Below, one piece after another: positions 36,312 through 45,972 of a stretch of DNA of 64,000 nt. Under the pieces are notes generated by a model. That model had not been told where the DNA came from. It saw only the letters and a list, made by a program, of their open reading frames with translations, and searched no databases. A program made the position numbers and the translations under genes. The stretch is from an uncultured Paracoccaceae bacterium. GTDB lineage: Bacteria; Pseudomonadota; Alphaproteobacteria; Rhodobacterales; Rhodobacteraceae. Numbering within the stretch: position 1 is the first letter of the stretch; every line of letters begins with the position of its first letter. The DNA is taken from contig CANLNM010000001.1 in NCBI GenBank assembly GCA_947492475.1, positions 62,001 through 126,000 of the forward strand, given 5' to 3'.

Positions 36312-37715
36312 ATGGGCGATATCCTAATTACGGACGACGAGCGTGACATCCGCGAGTTAATAGCGGATATCCTAAAAGACGAAGGGTATACGACACGTTT
36401 GGCCGGTACTTCGGACGAATGTATGGCTGAGATTGAAAAAGAACCTCCTGCGATGATGGTTCTGGATATCTGGCTAAAAGACAGCAACATGGATGGCATC
36501 GACATCCTTAAATCGGTCAAACGGGATCACCCGGATGTGCCGATTGTGATCATATCTGGCCACGGCAATATCGAAATCGCGGTCGCTGCGATCAAACAAG
36601 GCGCATATGATTTCATCGAAAAACCGTTTAATATCGATCAGTTACTGGTCGTTATTCGCAGGGCCATGGAAACGGCGCGGTTGCGGCGTGAAAATCTGGA
36701 ACTGAAACGCGGTGAAACCACCAACACAGAAATGTTGGGGGAAAGTGCAGCGTTCCGGGGTTTGAAAATGCAACTGGATAAAGTGACCAAATCCAATGGT
36801 CGCGTGATGCTAACCGGGGCCGCAGGAGCGGGCAAAGAAGTAGCGGCACGGTACATCCATGCCAATTCGAACCGCGCTCAATCGCCTTTTGTCAGCGTGA
36901 ATTCCGCCTCTATTGAGCCCGAACGCATGGAAGAGGTGCTGTTTGGCCGCGAAAGCCCTGATCGGGGTATCGAAAAAGGCCTGCTGGAAGAGGCCAATGG
37001 CGGTGTTCTGTACTTTGATGAAGTGGCTGATATGCCGTTGGGGACGCAGTCCAAAATACTGCGCGTTTTGGTCGATCAAAAATTCCAGCGGGTCGGTGGA
37101 TCTGACAAGGTTCAAGTTGACCTGCGTGTTATTTCAAGCACAAACAAAGACTTATCGGCTGAAATTGAAGCGGGAAACTTTAGAGAAGAGCTGTATCACC
37201 GCCTAAATGTTGTGCCGATCGAAGTGCCATCCCTGGAAGAGCGGCGCGAAGACATTCCCATGTTGGCCGAACATTTCATCGAAGTGCTGAACCGGGTGCA
37301 GGGGCTGCCTCTGCGCAAAATCGCAGAAGATGCATCCGCGCTGCTGCAAACCATGGTTTGGCCCGGCAATGTCCGTCAGCTGAAAAACGTGATCGAACGG
37401 GTTTTGATCTTGGGCGATGGCACGGGCGATATCACGGCAAAGGATCTGCCTGCCTCAGAAGAAGCAGCCGGTGGCGAAGCTGAGGGGCGTGTTGTGTTGT
37501 CGGGTGGTTTGGCGACCTTGCCATTGCGCGAGGCACGTGAATTGTTTGAACGGGAATATCTGTTGACCCAGATTAATCGGTTTGGTGGCAATATCAGCCG
37601 CACTGCGTCTTTTGTTGGCATGGAACGGTCCGCGCTGCATCGCAAACTGAAATCGCTGGGCGTGGTTACGTCGAACAAATCTGGTGCACGCGTTGCGCAT
37701 GTCGAGGGCGAATAG
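36312..37715 (+). CDS. ntrX: Response regulator NtrX
   Basis: 467 residues: receiver with Asp52 (MVLDIWLKDSNMDGID), AAA+ domain with an atypical Walker A (GAAGAGKEVAARYIH) and Walker B (GVLYFDEVADMP), Fis helix-turn-helix (FGGNISRTASFVGMERSALHRKLK). The GAFTGA loop is absent (FGRESPDRGIEKGLLEEANGG), normal for NtrX, so it is not a sigma-54 activator. The ATG at 36312 has GAGGG upstream; the longer 36291 form overlaps ntrY needlessly. Confidence 0.94.
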   Translation: MGDILITDDERDIRELIADILKDEGYTTRLAGTSDECMAEIEKEPPAMMVLDIWLKDSNMDGIDILKSVKRDHPDVPIVIISGHGNIEIAVAAIKQGAYDFIEKPFNIDQLLVVIRRAMETARLRRENLELKRGETTNTEMLGESAAFRGLKMQLDKVTKSNGRVMLTGAAGAGKEVAARYIHANSNRAQSPFVSVNSASIEPERMEEVLFGRESPDRGIEKGLLEEANGGVLYFDEVADMPLGTQSKILRVLVDQKFQRVGGSDKVQVDLRVISSTNKDLSAEIEAGNFREELYHRLNVVPIEVPSLEERREDIPMLAEHFIEVLNRVQGLPLRKIAEDASALLQTMVWPGNVRQLKNVIERVLILGDGTGDITAKDLPASEEAAGGEAEGRVVLSGGLATLPLREARELFEREYLLTQINRFGGNISRTASFVGMERSALHRKLKSLGVVTSNKSGARVAHVEGE

Positions 37716-37740
37716 GCGCATCAGCTTGTCGCAAATGGGT

Positions 37741-37768
37741 TTGACCCCCGGCGCTGTTCGGGGGACAA
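37741..37768 (+). other. Strong hairpin between ntrX and trkA
   Basis: TTG, A mismatch, CCCCCG (37745-37750), loop GCGCTGTT, CGGGGG (37759-37764), A, CAA. No U tract, and trkA follows at 37797. It may separate message stability of ntrYX from trkAH. Confidence 0.5.
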
Positions 37769-37796
37769 CCACATGTGATCACCCGAAGGAGAGACC

Positions 37797-39173
37797 ATGA
37801 AGGTCATCATTTGTGGCGCAGGGCAGGTGGGCTGGCAGATTGCCCGCCACCTATCTGGCGAAAAGAACGACGTGACAGTTGTCGATAACAACGCTGAGTT
37901 GGTGCGCCGGGCGACGGATACGCTGGACGTTCAGGGGATTGCCGGTCATGCCAGCTATCCTGACATTCTGGATCGAGCCGGGGCGCGCGATGCGGATATG
38001 ATCATTGCCGCCACCCATTCCGACGAGGTCAACATGGTGACCTGTCAGGTGGCGCATTCGGTTTTCGCGATCCAGCGCAAAATCGCCCGACTGCGGTCGC
38101 AATCTTACTTGGATGCGATTTATTCGGATTTGTATCGCCGTGATCACATGCCTATTGATGTGGTGATTTCCCCGGAACGCGAAGTCGCCGAAGCCGCGCT
38201 GCAACGTCTGGCTGCCCCGGCGGCGTTTGACACAGAAAGCTTCTTAGAAGGCAGAGCCCAGTTGATGGGGATCACGATTGACGACGATTGCCCGGTGGTT
38301 AACACGCCATTGCGCCAATTGACCGATCTGTTTTCAACGTTGCGGGCCGTGGTGGTTGGTATTCGCCGTGATGGGGTTTTGTTCGCACCCGCCGCGGGGG
38401 ATCAGATTTTTCCCGGTGATGACGCCTATTTGTTCACCGACAATCAGGATATGACCCGCACGCTTGAAATCTTTGGCAAAACCCATGCCAAACAGGAACG
38501 TATCGTGGTGATTGGTGGCGGCAATGTCGGTCTGGCCGTGGCAGAGGCATTGGAAAAACGGACCGAACGGGTCCGGGTGAAAGTGATCGAAAATTCCCGC
38601 GCAGTCGCCGAAAAGGCGGCAGATACGTTGGAACGGACCATCGTTTTGCATGGTGATGGCTTGGATGCGGCCCTGCTAGAAGAGGCCAGTATTCGCAATG
38701 CTGATGCGGTTTTAGTGGTCACTGATGACGATAAAACCAACCTGCTGGGATCCGTGCGCGCCAAGGCGATGGGCGTGCCGATGGCGATCTGTTTGATCAA
38801 TGATCCGACCTTGGTGCCGTTGATGGGCGCGTTGGATATTGACGCCTATATCAACCCGCGCGCCACCACAGTGAGTTCGATCCTGCGCCATATTCGGCAT
38901 GGCCGCGTGCGGGGCGTGTATTCGATTGGCGACGCCGAAGCCGAAATGATCGAGGCACAGGTCCTGTCCACATCCCCCATTGCCGGGCGGCAAATCCGCG
39001 ACATCGATTTCCCAGAAGGCGTGTTGGTCGGCGGCGTGATGAAAGGCGATCAAGTGATCCGGCCACGCGGCACAACTCGCATCGAAGAAGGCGACGTTAT
39101 CGCGCTGTTTTCCATGGCGGCGGACGTGGCCGAAGTGGAACGATTGCTTCAGGTTTCGATTGATTTCTTCTGA
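37797..39173 (+). CDS. trkA: Trk potassium uptake protein TrkA
   Basis: 458 residues: two RCK modules, each starting with a nucleotide-binding glycine motif (IICGAGQVGWQIARHL near residue 4 and VVIGGGNVGLAVAEAL near 235), each followed by a TrkA_C segment. It gates TrkH in response to NAD(H) or ATP. The stop overlaps the trkH start (TGATG). ATG 37797 has GAAGGAGAG upstream. Confidence 0.96.
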   Translation: MKVIICGAGQVGWQIARHLSGEKNDVTVVDNNAELVRRATDTLDVQGIAGHASYPDILDRAGARDADMIIAATHSDEVNMVTCQVAHSVFAIQRKIARLRSQSYLDAIYSDLYRRDHMPIDVVISPEREVAEAALQRLAAPAAFDTESFLEGRAQLMGITIDDDCPVVNTPLRQLTDLFSTLRAVVVGIRRDGVLFAPAAGDQIFPGDDAYLFTDNQDMTRTLEIFGKTHAKQERIVVIGGGNVGLAVAEALEKRTERVRVKVIENSRAVAEKAADTLERTIVLHGDGLDAALLEEASIRNADAVLVVTDDDKTNLLGSVRAKAMGVPMAICLINDPTLVPLMGALDIDAYINPRATTVSSILRHIRHGRVRGVYSIGDAEAEMIEAQVLSTSPIAGRQIRDIDFPEGVLVGGVMKGDQVIRPRGTTRIEEGDVIALFSMAADVAEVERLLQVSIDFF

Positions 39174-40690
39174 TGGTTCGGCTGCTCACCTCTCAGCATT
39201 TCTTTGTGCTTTTGATGGGGATTGGCGCCTTTGCCATGCTGGGACCTGCTATGTTGGCTGTGGGGCTGCGGGATTTTGTCGCCGCGCGCGCATTTTCCCA
39301 AAGTTTCGTGTTCTTTGCGATTGTCACCTTGCTGATCTCACTCGCGACGCGGTCCTATAAACCGTCCTCGATTATTCGCAGCCATTTGATTGGGCTGTTG
39401 TCGGCCTTTACGATTTTGCCGCTGATCTTTGCCTTTCCATTTTATGCGACATTGCCGCGCGTTGGGTTCCTAAACGCTTGGTTTGAAATGATTTCCAGCT
39501 TTACCACAACCGGTGCCACTCTGTTTGAAAGTTCAACACAACTGAGCCAAACATTGCATTTTTGGCGGGCCATTGTGGGCTGGTTGGGCGGATTGCTGGT
39601 CTGGATCACAGCCGTGGCGATATTTGCGCCATTGTCGCTGGGCGGGTTCGAAGTCAAAGGCGCATCCGCCTTGGGGCAGGGCAGCTGGTTTTCGCAAATC
39701 TCGCGTATTACGGATCCGTCAGAACGATTGGCGCGGTATGCGCTTAAACTTGCCCCAACCTATATTGGGCTGACTATCGCTTTGTGGGTGGGGCTGACCA
39801 TCGCGGGTGATTCCTCTTTTGTGGCGGCCTGTCATGCGATGTCTGTCATGGCCACATCGGGCATTTCCCCCATTGGGGGTTTGGGAAATGCACAATCTGG
39901 ATTTATCGGCGAAGTGCTGATTTTTGGGTTTTTGATTTTTGCCCTGTCACGCCTGACCTATAGCCGGGGATTATTAGGCGAAGATCGCGGCCGGTTGATC
40001 CGGGATCCAGAAATTCGGTTTGCGTTGGTTTTGTTGGTCACCGTGCCAAGCCTGCTATTCCTGCGTCACTGGTTTTCGGCCACCAACAGCGGGGATGCGG
40101 ACACATTTGTGTCGGCGCTGTCGGCATTGTGGGGATCGCTGTTTACGGTGATGTCGTTTGTGACAACCAACGGATTTGAAAGCCAGTCCTGGGACATCGC
40201 CACAGATTGGTCCGGGTTAAAGGCACCGGGTATGGTGCTGATTGGACTGTCGCTGATCGGGGGTGGCATTGCCACATCATCCGGTGGGGTGAAATTGCTG
40301 CGGGTCTATGCGCTTTATAAACACGGATTGCGCGAGGTTCAGAAACTGATCCACCCCCATTCCATTGGCGGCGCGGGCCGGGATGCGCGCCAAATCCGCA
40401 AACAGGGCGCAACCATTGCATGGGTTTTCTTCATGCTGTTTGCCTTGTCGATAGCGGCCATTATGGTTTTGCTGTCGCTGACGGGGCTGCGATTTGAATC
40501 CGCGATTGTTCTGGCCGCGGCCGCATTATCGACCAATGGTCCATTGATCAACGTGGCCGCTGAAACGCCCATTACCCTATCGGGCATCCCCGATTTGGCC
40601 AAAATGGTGCTGGCGGGGGCTATGGTGCTGGGCCGGTTGGAAACCCTTGCGATTATCGCATTGCTAAACCCAGAAGTGTGGCGGCGGTGA
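39173..40690 (+). CDS. trkH: Trk potassium channel subunit TrkH
   Basis: A 505-residue inner-membrane protein with four repeated M1-P-M2 units. Selectivity-loop segments are TGATLFESSTQLS (first pore), MATSGISPIGG (second), TTNGFESQSWD (third) and TNGPLINVA (fourth). The C-terminus LGRLETLAIIALLNPEVWRR is typical. Works with TrkA; translationally coupled by a one-base overlap. Confidence 0.95.
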   Translation: MVRLLTSQHFFVLLMGIGAFAMLGPAMLAVGLRDFVAARAFSQSFVFFAIVTLLISLATRSYKPSSIIRSHLIGLLSAFTILPLIFAFPFYATLPRVGFLNAWFEMISSFTTTGATLFESSTQLSQTLHFWRAIVGWLGGLLVWITAVAIFAPLSLGGFEVKGASALGQGSWFSQISRITDPSERLARYALKLAPTYIGLTIALWVGLTIAGDSSFVAACHAMSVMATSGISPIGGLGNAQSGFIGEVLIFGFLIFALSRLTYSRGLLGEDRGRLIRDPEIRFALVLLVTVPSLLFLRHWFSATNSGDADTFVSALSALWGSLFTVMSFVTTNGFESQSWDIATDWSGLKAPGMVLIGLSLIGGGIATSSGGVKLLRVYALYKHGLREVQKLIHPHSIGGAGRDARQIRKQGATIAWVFFMLFALSIAAIMVLLSLTGLRFESAIVLAAAALSTNGPLINVAAETPITLSGIPDLAKMVLAGAMVLGRLETLAIIALLNPEVWRR

Positions 40691-40726
40691 CGCGCATTTA
40701 GGCGTTCCACCCCTGCGTCAGTTTTT
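40688..40726 (+). terminator. Possible terminator after trkH
   Basis: TGACGC (40688-40693, including the trkH stop) pairs with GCGTCA (40715-40720), followed by GTTTTT. The loop is 21 bases, so the structure is weak. Confidence 0.4.
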
Positions 40727-40819
40727 GGGCTGGTATCCCGTTCCCATCCAAGACATACTTCTTGAAATTCGCGGGAAGGGCCCGTTTTTGGGCGTAAAAT
40801 AAAAAAAGGGTATTGGTCG

Positions 40820-41053
40820 ATGGCCAACGATAAACAGAACCTGCAGGACGCATTCCTTAATCATGTTCGCAAAACCAAAGTTCCAGTGACTATTTTCTTG
40901 GTCAATGGTGTTAAATTGCAGGGTGTCATCACCTGGTTTGACAGCTTTTGTGTTTTGTTGCGCCGGGACGGTCAGTCTCAGCTCGTTTACAAAAGTGCTA
41001 TTTCAACCATTATGCCGTCCCAGCCAATCAGCCTGTATGAAGGCGAGGAATAA
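40820..41053 (+). CDS. hfq: RNA chaperone Hfq
   Basis: 77 residues. Sm1 region ([40 protein letters not shown]) and Sm2 ([13 protein letters not shown]) complete the hexamer-forming fold; the C-terminal tail is short, as usual in alphaproteobacteria. It binds small RNAs and mRNAs. Eight bases before hflX, the conserved hfq-hflX pair. Confidence 0.97.
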   Translation: MANDKQNLQDAFLNHVRKTKVPVTIFLVNGVKLQGVITWFDSFCVLLRRDGQSQLVYKSAISTIMPSQPISLYEGEE

Positions 41054-41061
41054 ATCCCAAT

Positions 41062-42348
41062 ATGGGTGACGATTCTATAGACACCCGGTCGGAACCGACA
41101 CGGGCATGGGTATTGCATCCCGAATTGAAATCAGACGCAAACCGCCGCAAGGCGGAGCCTGCTTTGGCAGAAGCCATCGCTTTGGCGGCGGCGATGCCGG
41201 AAATGGTCGTGCAGGGCGGCGATGCCGTGCCGCTGAAAACCATGCATCCGGGCATGTTGTTTGGGTCGGGTAAAATCGCCGAGCTGAAACAGAAATTCCA
41301 TGATCTTGAAATCGAATTGGTGCTGGTGGATGGGGCCGTAACCCCGGTTCAACAGCGCAATCTGGAAAAGGAATGGGGCGTCAAAGTTCTGGACCGCACC
41401 GGATTGATTCTGGAAATCTTTAGCGATCGTGCCCGCACCCGAGAGGGCGTGTTGCAGGTCGAAATGGCTGCGCTGACCTATCAACGCACCCGTCTGGTCC
41501 GCGCCTGGACCCACCTTGAACGGCAACGGGGCGGGCTTGGCTTTGTTGGTGGTCCCGGTGAAACCCAGATCGAGGCTGACCGCCGTGCGATTGACGACCA
41601 ATTGGGCCGTCTGCGGCGTCAGTTGGAAAAGGTTGTGAAAACCCGCACATTGCACCGCGCTGCGCGGGCCAAAGTGCCGTTTCCAATCGTCGCTTTGGTG
41701 GGGTACACAAACGCCGGAAAATCGACGTTATTCAACCGGTTAACCGGTGCGGACGTCATGGCCAAGGACATGTTGTTTGCCACGCTGGATCCGACCATGC
41801 GCCGGGTGATCCTGCCGTCTGGCCAAGAAGTGATCATGTCCGACACGGTGGGGTTCATTTCGGATCTGCCCACACAATTGGTCGCGTCGTTCCGCGCCAC
41901 ATTAGAAGAGGTGCTCGACGCCGATCTGGTGCTGCATGTACGTGATATCAGCCACGAAGAAACCGCCAATCAGGCCCGCGATGTGGAAACCATCCTGACC
42001 GAAATCGGCCTGCCAGAAAAAACCAAACGGTTGGAAATCTGGAACAAAGTTGACCTGCTGGACGATGACCGCCGCGAAGCGATGGATGTTCTGGCGGACC
42101 GCAACGATGACATCTTTTCTGTCTCGGCGCTGAATGGCGACGGATTGGATGTGATGCTGGATGCGGTTTCGGGCGCATTGGTGGATCCCAAAACCCACGA
42201 AGATTTGCTGCTGCCCTATGCAGATGGCCGCAAACGCGCATGGCTGTTCGAAGAAGCCGTGGTCGAGAGCGAAGACACCACAGAAGATGGCTATCAGCTA
42301 AAACTGTTCTGGAGCCAACGCCAGAAAGACAAATTTAACCGTCTGTAG
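41062..42348 (+). CDS. hflX: Ribosome-associated GTPase HflX
   Basis: 428 residues. N-terminal HflX-specific domain (about 10-190, with LFGSGKIAELKQ and GGPGETQIEADRR), then the G domain: G1 GYTNAGKS, G3 DTVGFISDLP, G4 NKVD. It splits stalled or hibernating ribosomes. The reading frame remains open in phase after the stop, but the stop position fits the normal family C-terminus. Confidence 0.96.
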   Translation: MGDDSIDTRSEPTRAWVLHPELKSDANRRKAEPALAEAIALAAAMPEMVVQGGDAVPLKTMHPGMLFGSGKIAELKQKFHDLEIELVLVDGAVTPVQQRNLEKEWGVKVLDRTGLILEIFSDRARTREGVLQVEMAALTYQRTRLVRAWTHLERQRGGLGFVGGPGETQIEADRRAIDDQLGRLRRQLEKVVKTRTLHRAARAKVPFPIVALVGYTNAGKSTLFNRLTGADVMAKDMLFATLDPTMRRVILPSGQEVIMSDTVGFISDLPTQLVASFRATLEEVLDADLVLHVRDISHEETANQARDVETILTEIGLPEKTKRLEIWNKVDLLDDDRREAMDVLADRNDDIFSVSALNGDGLDVMLDAVSGALVDPKTHEDLLLPYADGRKRAWLFEEAVVESEDTTEDGYQLKLFWSQRQKDKFNRL

Positions 42349-42431
42349 GGCGACGTTAGATGGGTTGACCTTAGTGTCATCAACGACCCAGAAGTCTTCG
42401 TAGATGGCACAACTAAGGTCACAGCGCCGTA

Positions 42432-43307
42432 TTGCAACCAAGTGGACGTCTCGGAGGACAAGAAATCAAATTCCTTAACGAAATATCTCAGGAGTTGGCG
42501 CGCTTCGATTTCAATCTCTCAGGTTTGTTTAGATGTCCGACATGCCTTCGTGACCTCCCTGTTGAAAACTTTGGAAGTTCAGATGTCGCCAGAGCTATTA
42601 GCGAAGAGCACATTATCCCTGATTCAGTTGGAGGAAAACAAACGACCTTCCTTTGCAAGAGCTGCAATAGTACATTTGGCGGTAAGCAAACAAAATGGCT
42701 CGTCGAGTGGATTGAGCTGAACGAAGGTGGTGCGCCATTTCCGTCAAACCCGAAAAAGCAAAAGGCTAGCATCAACGCGAACGGGCGAAAACTGAATGGC
42801 TCAATGCATGTTGGCGATGATGGGGCAATTGAGTTTTACACGGACCGAAAACGCTCCAACCCAGTGGACTTCGATGCTCATTGGCGCGAACCAAAGCCCT
42901 CGGAAATCAAGATTGAATTCTCGATGCCCGTTTTTAGCAACGAGGAATCGCTGCGAGTGGGCTACTTAACTGCTGCTTATGGCCTTTGGTTTAAAAATTT
43001 CGGGTATTCTTTTGTCCTTCAGTCTATAATGAATACGGTTAGAGAGCAGATGCAGCACCCCGAAAAATGCATTATTGATTGGAATTTTCTCATTGAAACC
43101 CCCACTAGGGAAATCAATGAGCCGAGTATCGGGCTCATGCGATTTGATGAAGATTACTTCCCGATAGCTTTGATATACGATCACATCGTATTATTGCCCT
43201 CAGCGCAAAAATTGCATCCTCCTAACACGTCAGGGGAGAAAATATCCAAGAAGTTATTTAATTTTGGGGAGGAAATAGCCCCCCGCGATTTCAGAATCGC
43301 TGCGTAG
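42432..43307 (+). CDS. HNH-type zinc-finger endonuclease-like protein, accessory
   Basis: Up to 291 residues. CPTC at 35-38 and CKSC at 75-78 flank EH at 59-60 (ISEEHIIPDSVGG) and Asn79, the layout of an HNH nuclease with a structural zinc. The rest (to 291) resembles no domain I know. Composition is visibly more A+T-rich than its neighbours. No ATG exists in frame before residue 124, so translation must use TTG at 42432, 42495 or nearby, or the 5' end was lost. It sits alone between hflX and a minus-strand acylase. A role in defence is only a guess. Confidence 0.65.
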   Translation: MQPSGRLGGQEIKFLNEISQELARFDFNLSGLFRCPTCLRDLPVENFGSSDVARAISEEHIIPDSVGGKQTTFLCKSCNSTFGGKQTKWLVEWIELNEGGAPFPSNPKKQKASINANGRKLNGSMHVGDDGAIEFYTDRKRSNPVDFDAHWREPKPSEIKIEFSMPVFSNEESLRVGYLTAAYGLWFKNFGYSFVLQSIMNTVREQMQHPEKCIIDWNFLIETPTREINEPSIGLMRFDEDYFPIALIYDHIVLLPSAQKLHPPNTSGEKISKKLFNFGEEIAPRDFRIAA

Positions 43308-43419
43308 GACCTGCCGCTTTGATATGTGACCACCAAATTATTATCCAGCCAGACATTATTACTGTTTCAACCATCCCGCCGCAGCATGTACGGATCGAAG
43401 GCTGGCTGTAATTGCTGCA
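43308..43419. other. A+T-rich gap after the HNH gene
   Basis: 112 bases including ATTATTATCC and GACATTATTACTG. No ORF, hairpin with U tract or attachment-type direct repeat was recognised. Confidence 0.4.
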
Positions 43420-45894
43420 TCATGGTGCCGGTTGCAGGGTGATCACCCCAACCGCTCCGGCGCGCGCCAATGCTGGATCAAGCGACATTGGGATGTATTC
43501 CCCGCGTCGCCAAAGCGATCCCAGATCGTCGTAATACCGGCTTAGCGGATGGCCCGATTGACCTGTGGATGTGATGAACACTGAACTGTCTGGATCGGCG
43601 AAATCATAGACCCCGCGATAGGCGCCGGCATGCACGTTCAAAAACGGATTGGGGCCGGACCCGCTGGTGCGGCCGCGATTGATGGTGTTGTCGCCGCCGG
43701 ATGTGGATTGGCGGATGTTCACAAACCACCGCAACACCGGCACGTCGCCCAGAACGGGATGATCGTGGGTCGCCTCATGGGCATCCCCCCAGCGCAGGCT
43801 TTCTAATGATCCGGCATAGGTTTCATCGATCCAGATCAGCGCATCATCCAATGCGATCCGCGCCATATCTGTGCAGGTTTCGACGGGGGCCGATTGGATC
43901 ACGTCACACCATACGCCCGCGCCGCCAACATTGCGAAACACCCGTTCGATAAACAACGGCTGGACATGGGTATATTCACGGCTCAGCGGTCCCAGTTCGT
44001 CTTTGATCAACCGATCCTGCAAGGCCCGCATCCATGCCATGTAAATCAGCGGTTCCGGCAGATGTTCGTTCATTTCACCGTTCCATTCCGCCAATATGGA
44101 CAGGGCGATCTGACGGCGATGTTCGGGCGTGCCTTCTGGGGCGGATTCGCCGGTGAACCACAGATCAGCGCCGACCAATGGCAGCAACGACCGCGCGGTA
44201 AAGCTGACCGTGTCCAGCTGCGTTTCGATGAAACTGTCGCGGGTATGCACTTCTCTTCCTTGCATCAGGCGTTGCCAGCGATGGATGCGCTGGGTGTCGG
44301 ACCAATAATGGCTTAGATGGTCGGGAAAGGGGCGATCGATGATTTTGTTGTTGGTGGTGCCAATGATGCCGCCAATGGGATCGATAAATTCCGGGTTGCT
44401 GGCATAGGGCATCACGCCTTGCCAGCGGTTTTGTGGAATATAGCCAAAGGCGGGCAGGCGGCCTTGGGTCAAATGACCCGGATCGCGACGCGGCACCGCG
44501 CCGATCAGTTTCATGGCGATCCCGTTGCGATCCGCCAAAGTCAGATTTTGTGACGGCGCGATATAGCCCTGCGCGGCTGTGATCGCCTGATCCACATTAT
44601 GGGCGCGCATCAGGTTCATGGCGGCACTGACAGATGTGTCCTGTCCCGATAGCGCGGTCCAGCCCAGCACTGTGACATGTCCGGGCGGGCGAATGGTGCC
44701 CAGATCAAACTGATCCGCAGGCAAAACCGGGCCGTTTGTGGTCCATTGCAATTGAATGGTGACCGGAAACTGCCCATCGACCTGAATGATGCTTTCGCGG
44801 GTGATGAAATCGGACCAGCCTTCGGGGCTGCGATATTGGGTGGCATCCGAGGGGTTGACCTCTTCTACAAAGATGTCCTGATCATCCAAATAAGACGACG
44901 TTAACCCCCATCCCAAATCGGCGCTGCGGCCCACCATAACGACAGGCACGCCGGGGATGGTTCCGCCGATCACGCCGCCCTCTTGTAGTTCTAACCGGGC
45001 GAGATACCACAATGTCGGCGCGGTCAGCCCCAGATGGGGGTCATTGGCCATCAATGTGGACCCGCTGGCGGAACGGGTTTCATTGGCAACCCATGCATTC
45101 GACGCCCCGGCCAATTCAAACGGTTTTACCGGTGACAAAGGATGGAACGGCTGATGTGTGGCTTCGGCATATTGCGGCAAATCCGTACTCAGATCAGGCA
45201 TCAAATCCGCATACCGGGGCAGGGCAGCGATCCCGGCACCGGGGGCTTCTGGTAGGATGTCGGACAACCGATCATTGTTTAAAATCAATGAACTACGCGC
45301 GCGCAACACTTCGATTTCCAGATGGTTGGACAGCTGCAACGCCATGAGTTTTACAATGGCGATAGAATCCGCGGGCGACCAGGGCGCAACCGCATGGTTA
45401 AACATCCACATTTCCGGCGCACCACGTCCACGCGCGCCTTGGTTCACCTCGGTCAACCATGCATTCACACCGGCGGAATAGGCCTCTAACGCGGCGCTGG
45501 TTTGGGCATCCTGCGCGGATACGGATTGCACCGACAGATTATACAAATCCAAACGACGCAACAGCGTGTCAATGCGCAGGGTTTGTTCCCCAAACAATTC
45601 TGACAGGCGGCCTTGGGCCGTGCGGCGCAGCATGGTCATCTGCCACATACGATCCTGCGCATGCGCATAGCCAAGCGCATAGAACACATCGTCATCCGTC
45701 TGGCCAAAAATATGTGGCACATTGGCATTGTCACGCACGATTTCCACCGGCGCAGAAATCCCTGTAACCGTGTAGGTGCCGTTGTAATCAGGCAGGGATC
45801 GTGACGCGAAATAATAACCCAACGCAAAGGTGGCGACGGTTAGAACAATCAGACCCGTGGTCAGTCTGAGTAGCCAGCGAAAAATCAGCGCCAT
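43420..45894 (-). CDS. Penicillin acylase family protein (Ntn hydrolase)
   Basis: An 824-residue precursor: N-terminal signal anchor (LLRLTTGLIVLTVATFALGYYFA), alpha chain with VEIVRDNANVPHIFGQTDDDVFYALGYAHAQDRMWQM, and the autoprocessing site GASNAWVA, where Ser265 becomes the N-terminal nucleophile of the beta chain. The beta chain has ANDPHLGLTAPTLWYLARL and STGQSGHPLSRYYDDL. Family members cleave amide bonds of penicillins or acyl-homoserine lactones; the actual substrate cannot be read. The protein is likely periplasmic. Divergent from a dehydrogenase gene. Confidence 0.94.
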   Translation of the reverse strand: MALIFRWLLRLTTGLIVLTVATFALGYYFASRSLPDYNGTYTVTGISAPVEIVRDNANVPHIFGQTDDDVFYALGYAHAQDRMWQMTMLRRTAQGRLSELFGEQTLRIDTLLRRLDLYNLSVQSVSAQDAQTSAALEAYSAGVNAWLTEVNQGARGRGAPEMWMFNHAVAPWSPADSIAIVKLMALQLSNHLEIEVLRARSSLILNNDRLSDILPEAPGAGIAALPRYADLMPDLSTDLPQYAEATHQPFHPLSPVKPFELAGASNAWVANETRSASGSTLMANDPHLGLTAPTLWYLARLELQEGGVIGGTIPGVPVVMVGRSADLGWGLTSSYLDDQDIFVEEVNPSDATQYRSPEGWSDFITRESIIQVDGQFPVTIQLQWTTNGPVLPADQFDLGTIRPPGHVTVLGWTALSGQDTSVSAAMNLMRAHNVDQAITAAQGYIAPSQNLTLADRNGIAMKLIGAVPRRDPGHLTQGRLPAFGYIPQNRWQGVMPYASNPEFIDPIGGIIGTTNNKIIDRPFPDHLSHYWSDTQRIHRWQRLMQGREVHTRDSFIETQLDTVSFTARSLLPLVGADLWFTGESAPEGTPEHRRQIALSILAEWNGEMNEHLPEPLIYMAWMRALQDRLIKDELGPLSREYTHVQPLFIERVFRNVGGAGVWCDVIQSAPVETCTDMARIALDDALIWIDETYAGSLESLRWGDAHEATHDHPVLGDVPVLRWFVNIRQSTSGGDNTINRGRTSGSGPNPFLNVHAGAYRGVYDFADPDSSVFITSTGQSGHPLSRYYDDLGSLWRRGEYIPMSLDPALARAGAVGVITLQPAP

Positions 45895-45972
45895 AGGAAC
45901 CTCGGTTGACGTGCATAACAGATGCGGTACCTATCGGTACTAAGGATTGCGATCACGCGAAAGGGCAAGCAT

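Noticed and set aside
42349..42720. In-frame continuation of hflX past its stop
   Set aside because: The frame stays open after the TAG, but HflX ends normally at that point and the continuation has no family features; treated as chance.
45922..45972. Longer start for the 3-hydroxyisobutyrate dehydrogenase-like gene
   Set aside because: The extra 17 residues are outside the Rossmann domain start and unlike the family; ATG 45973 has a ribosome site.
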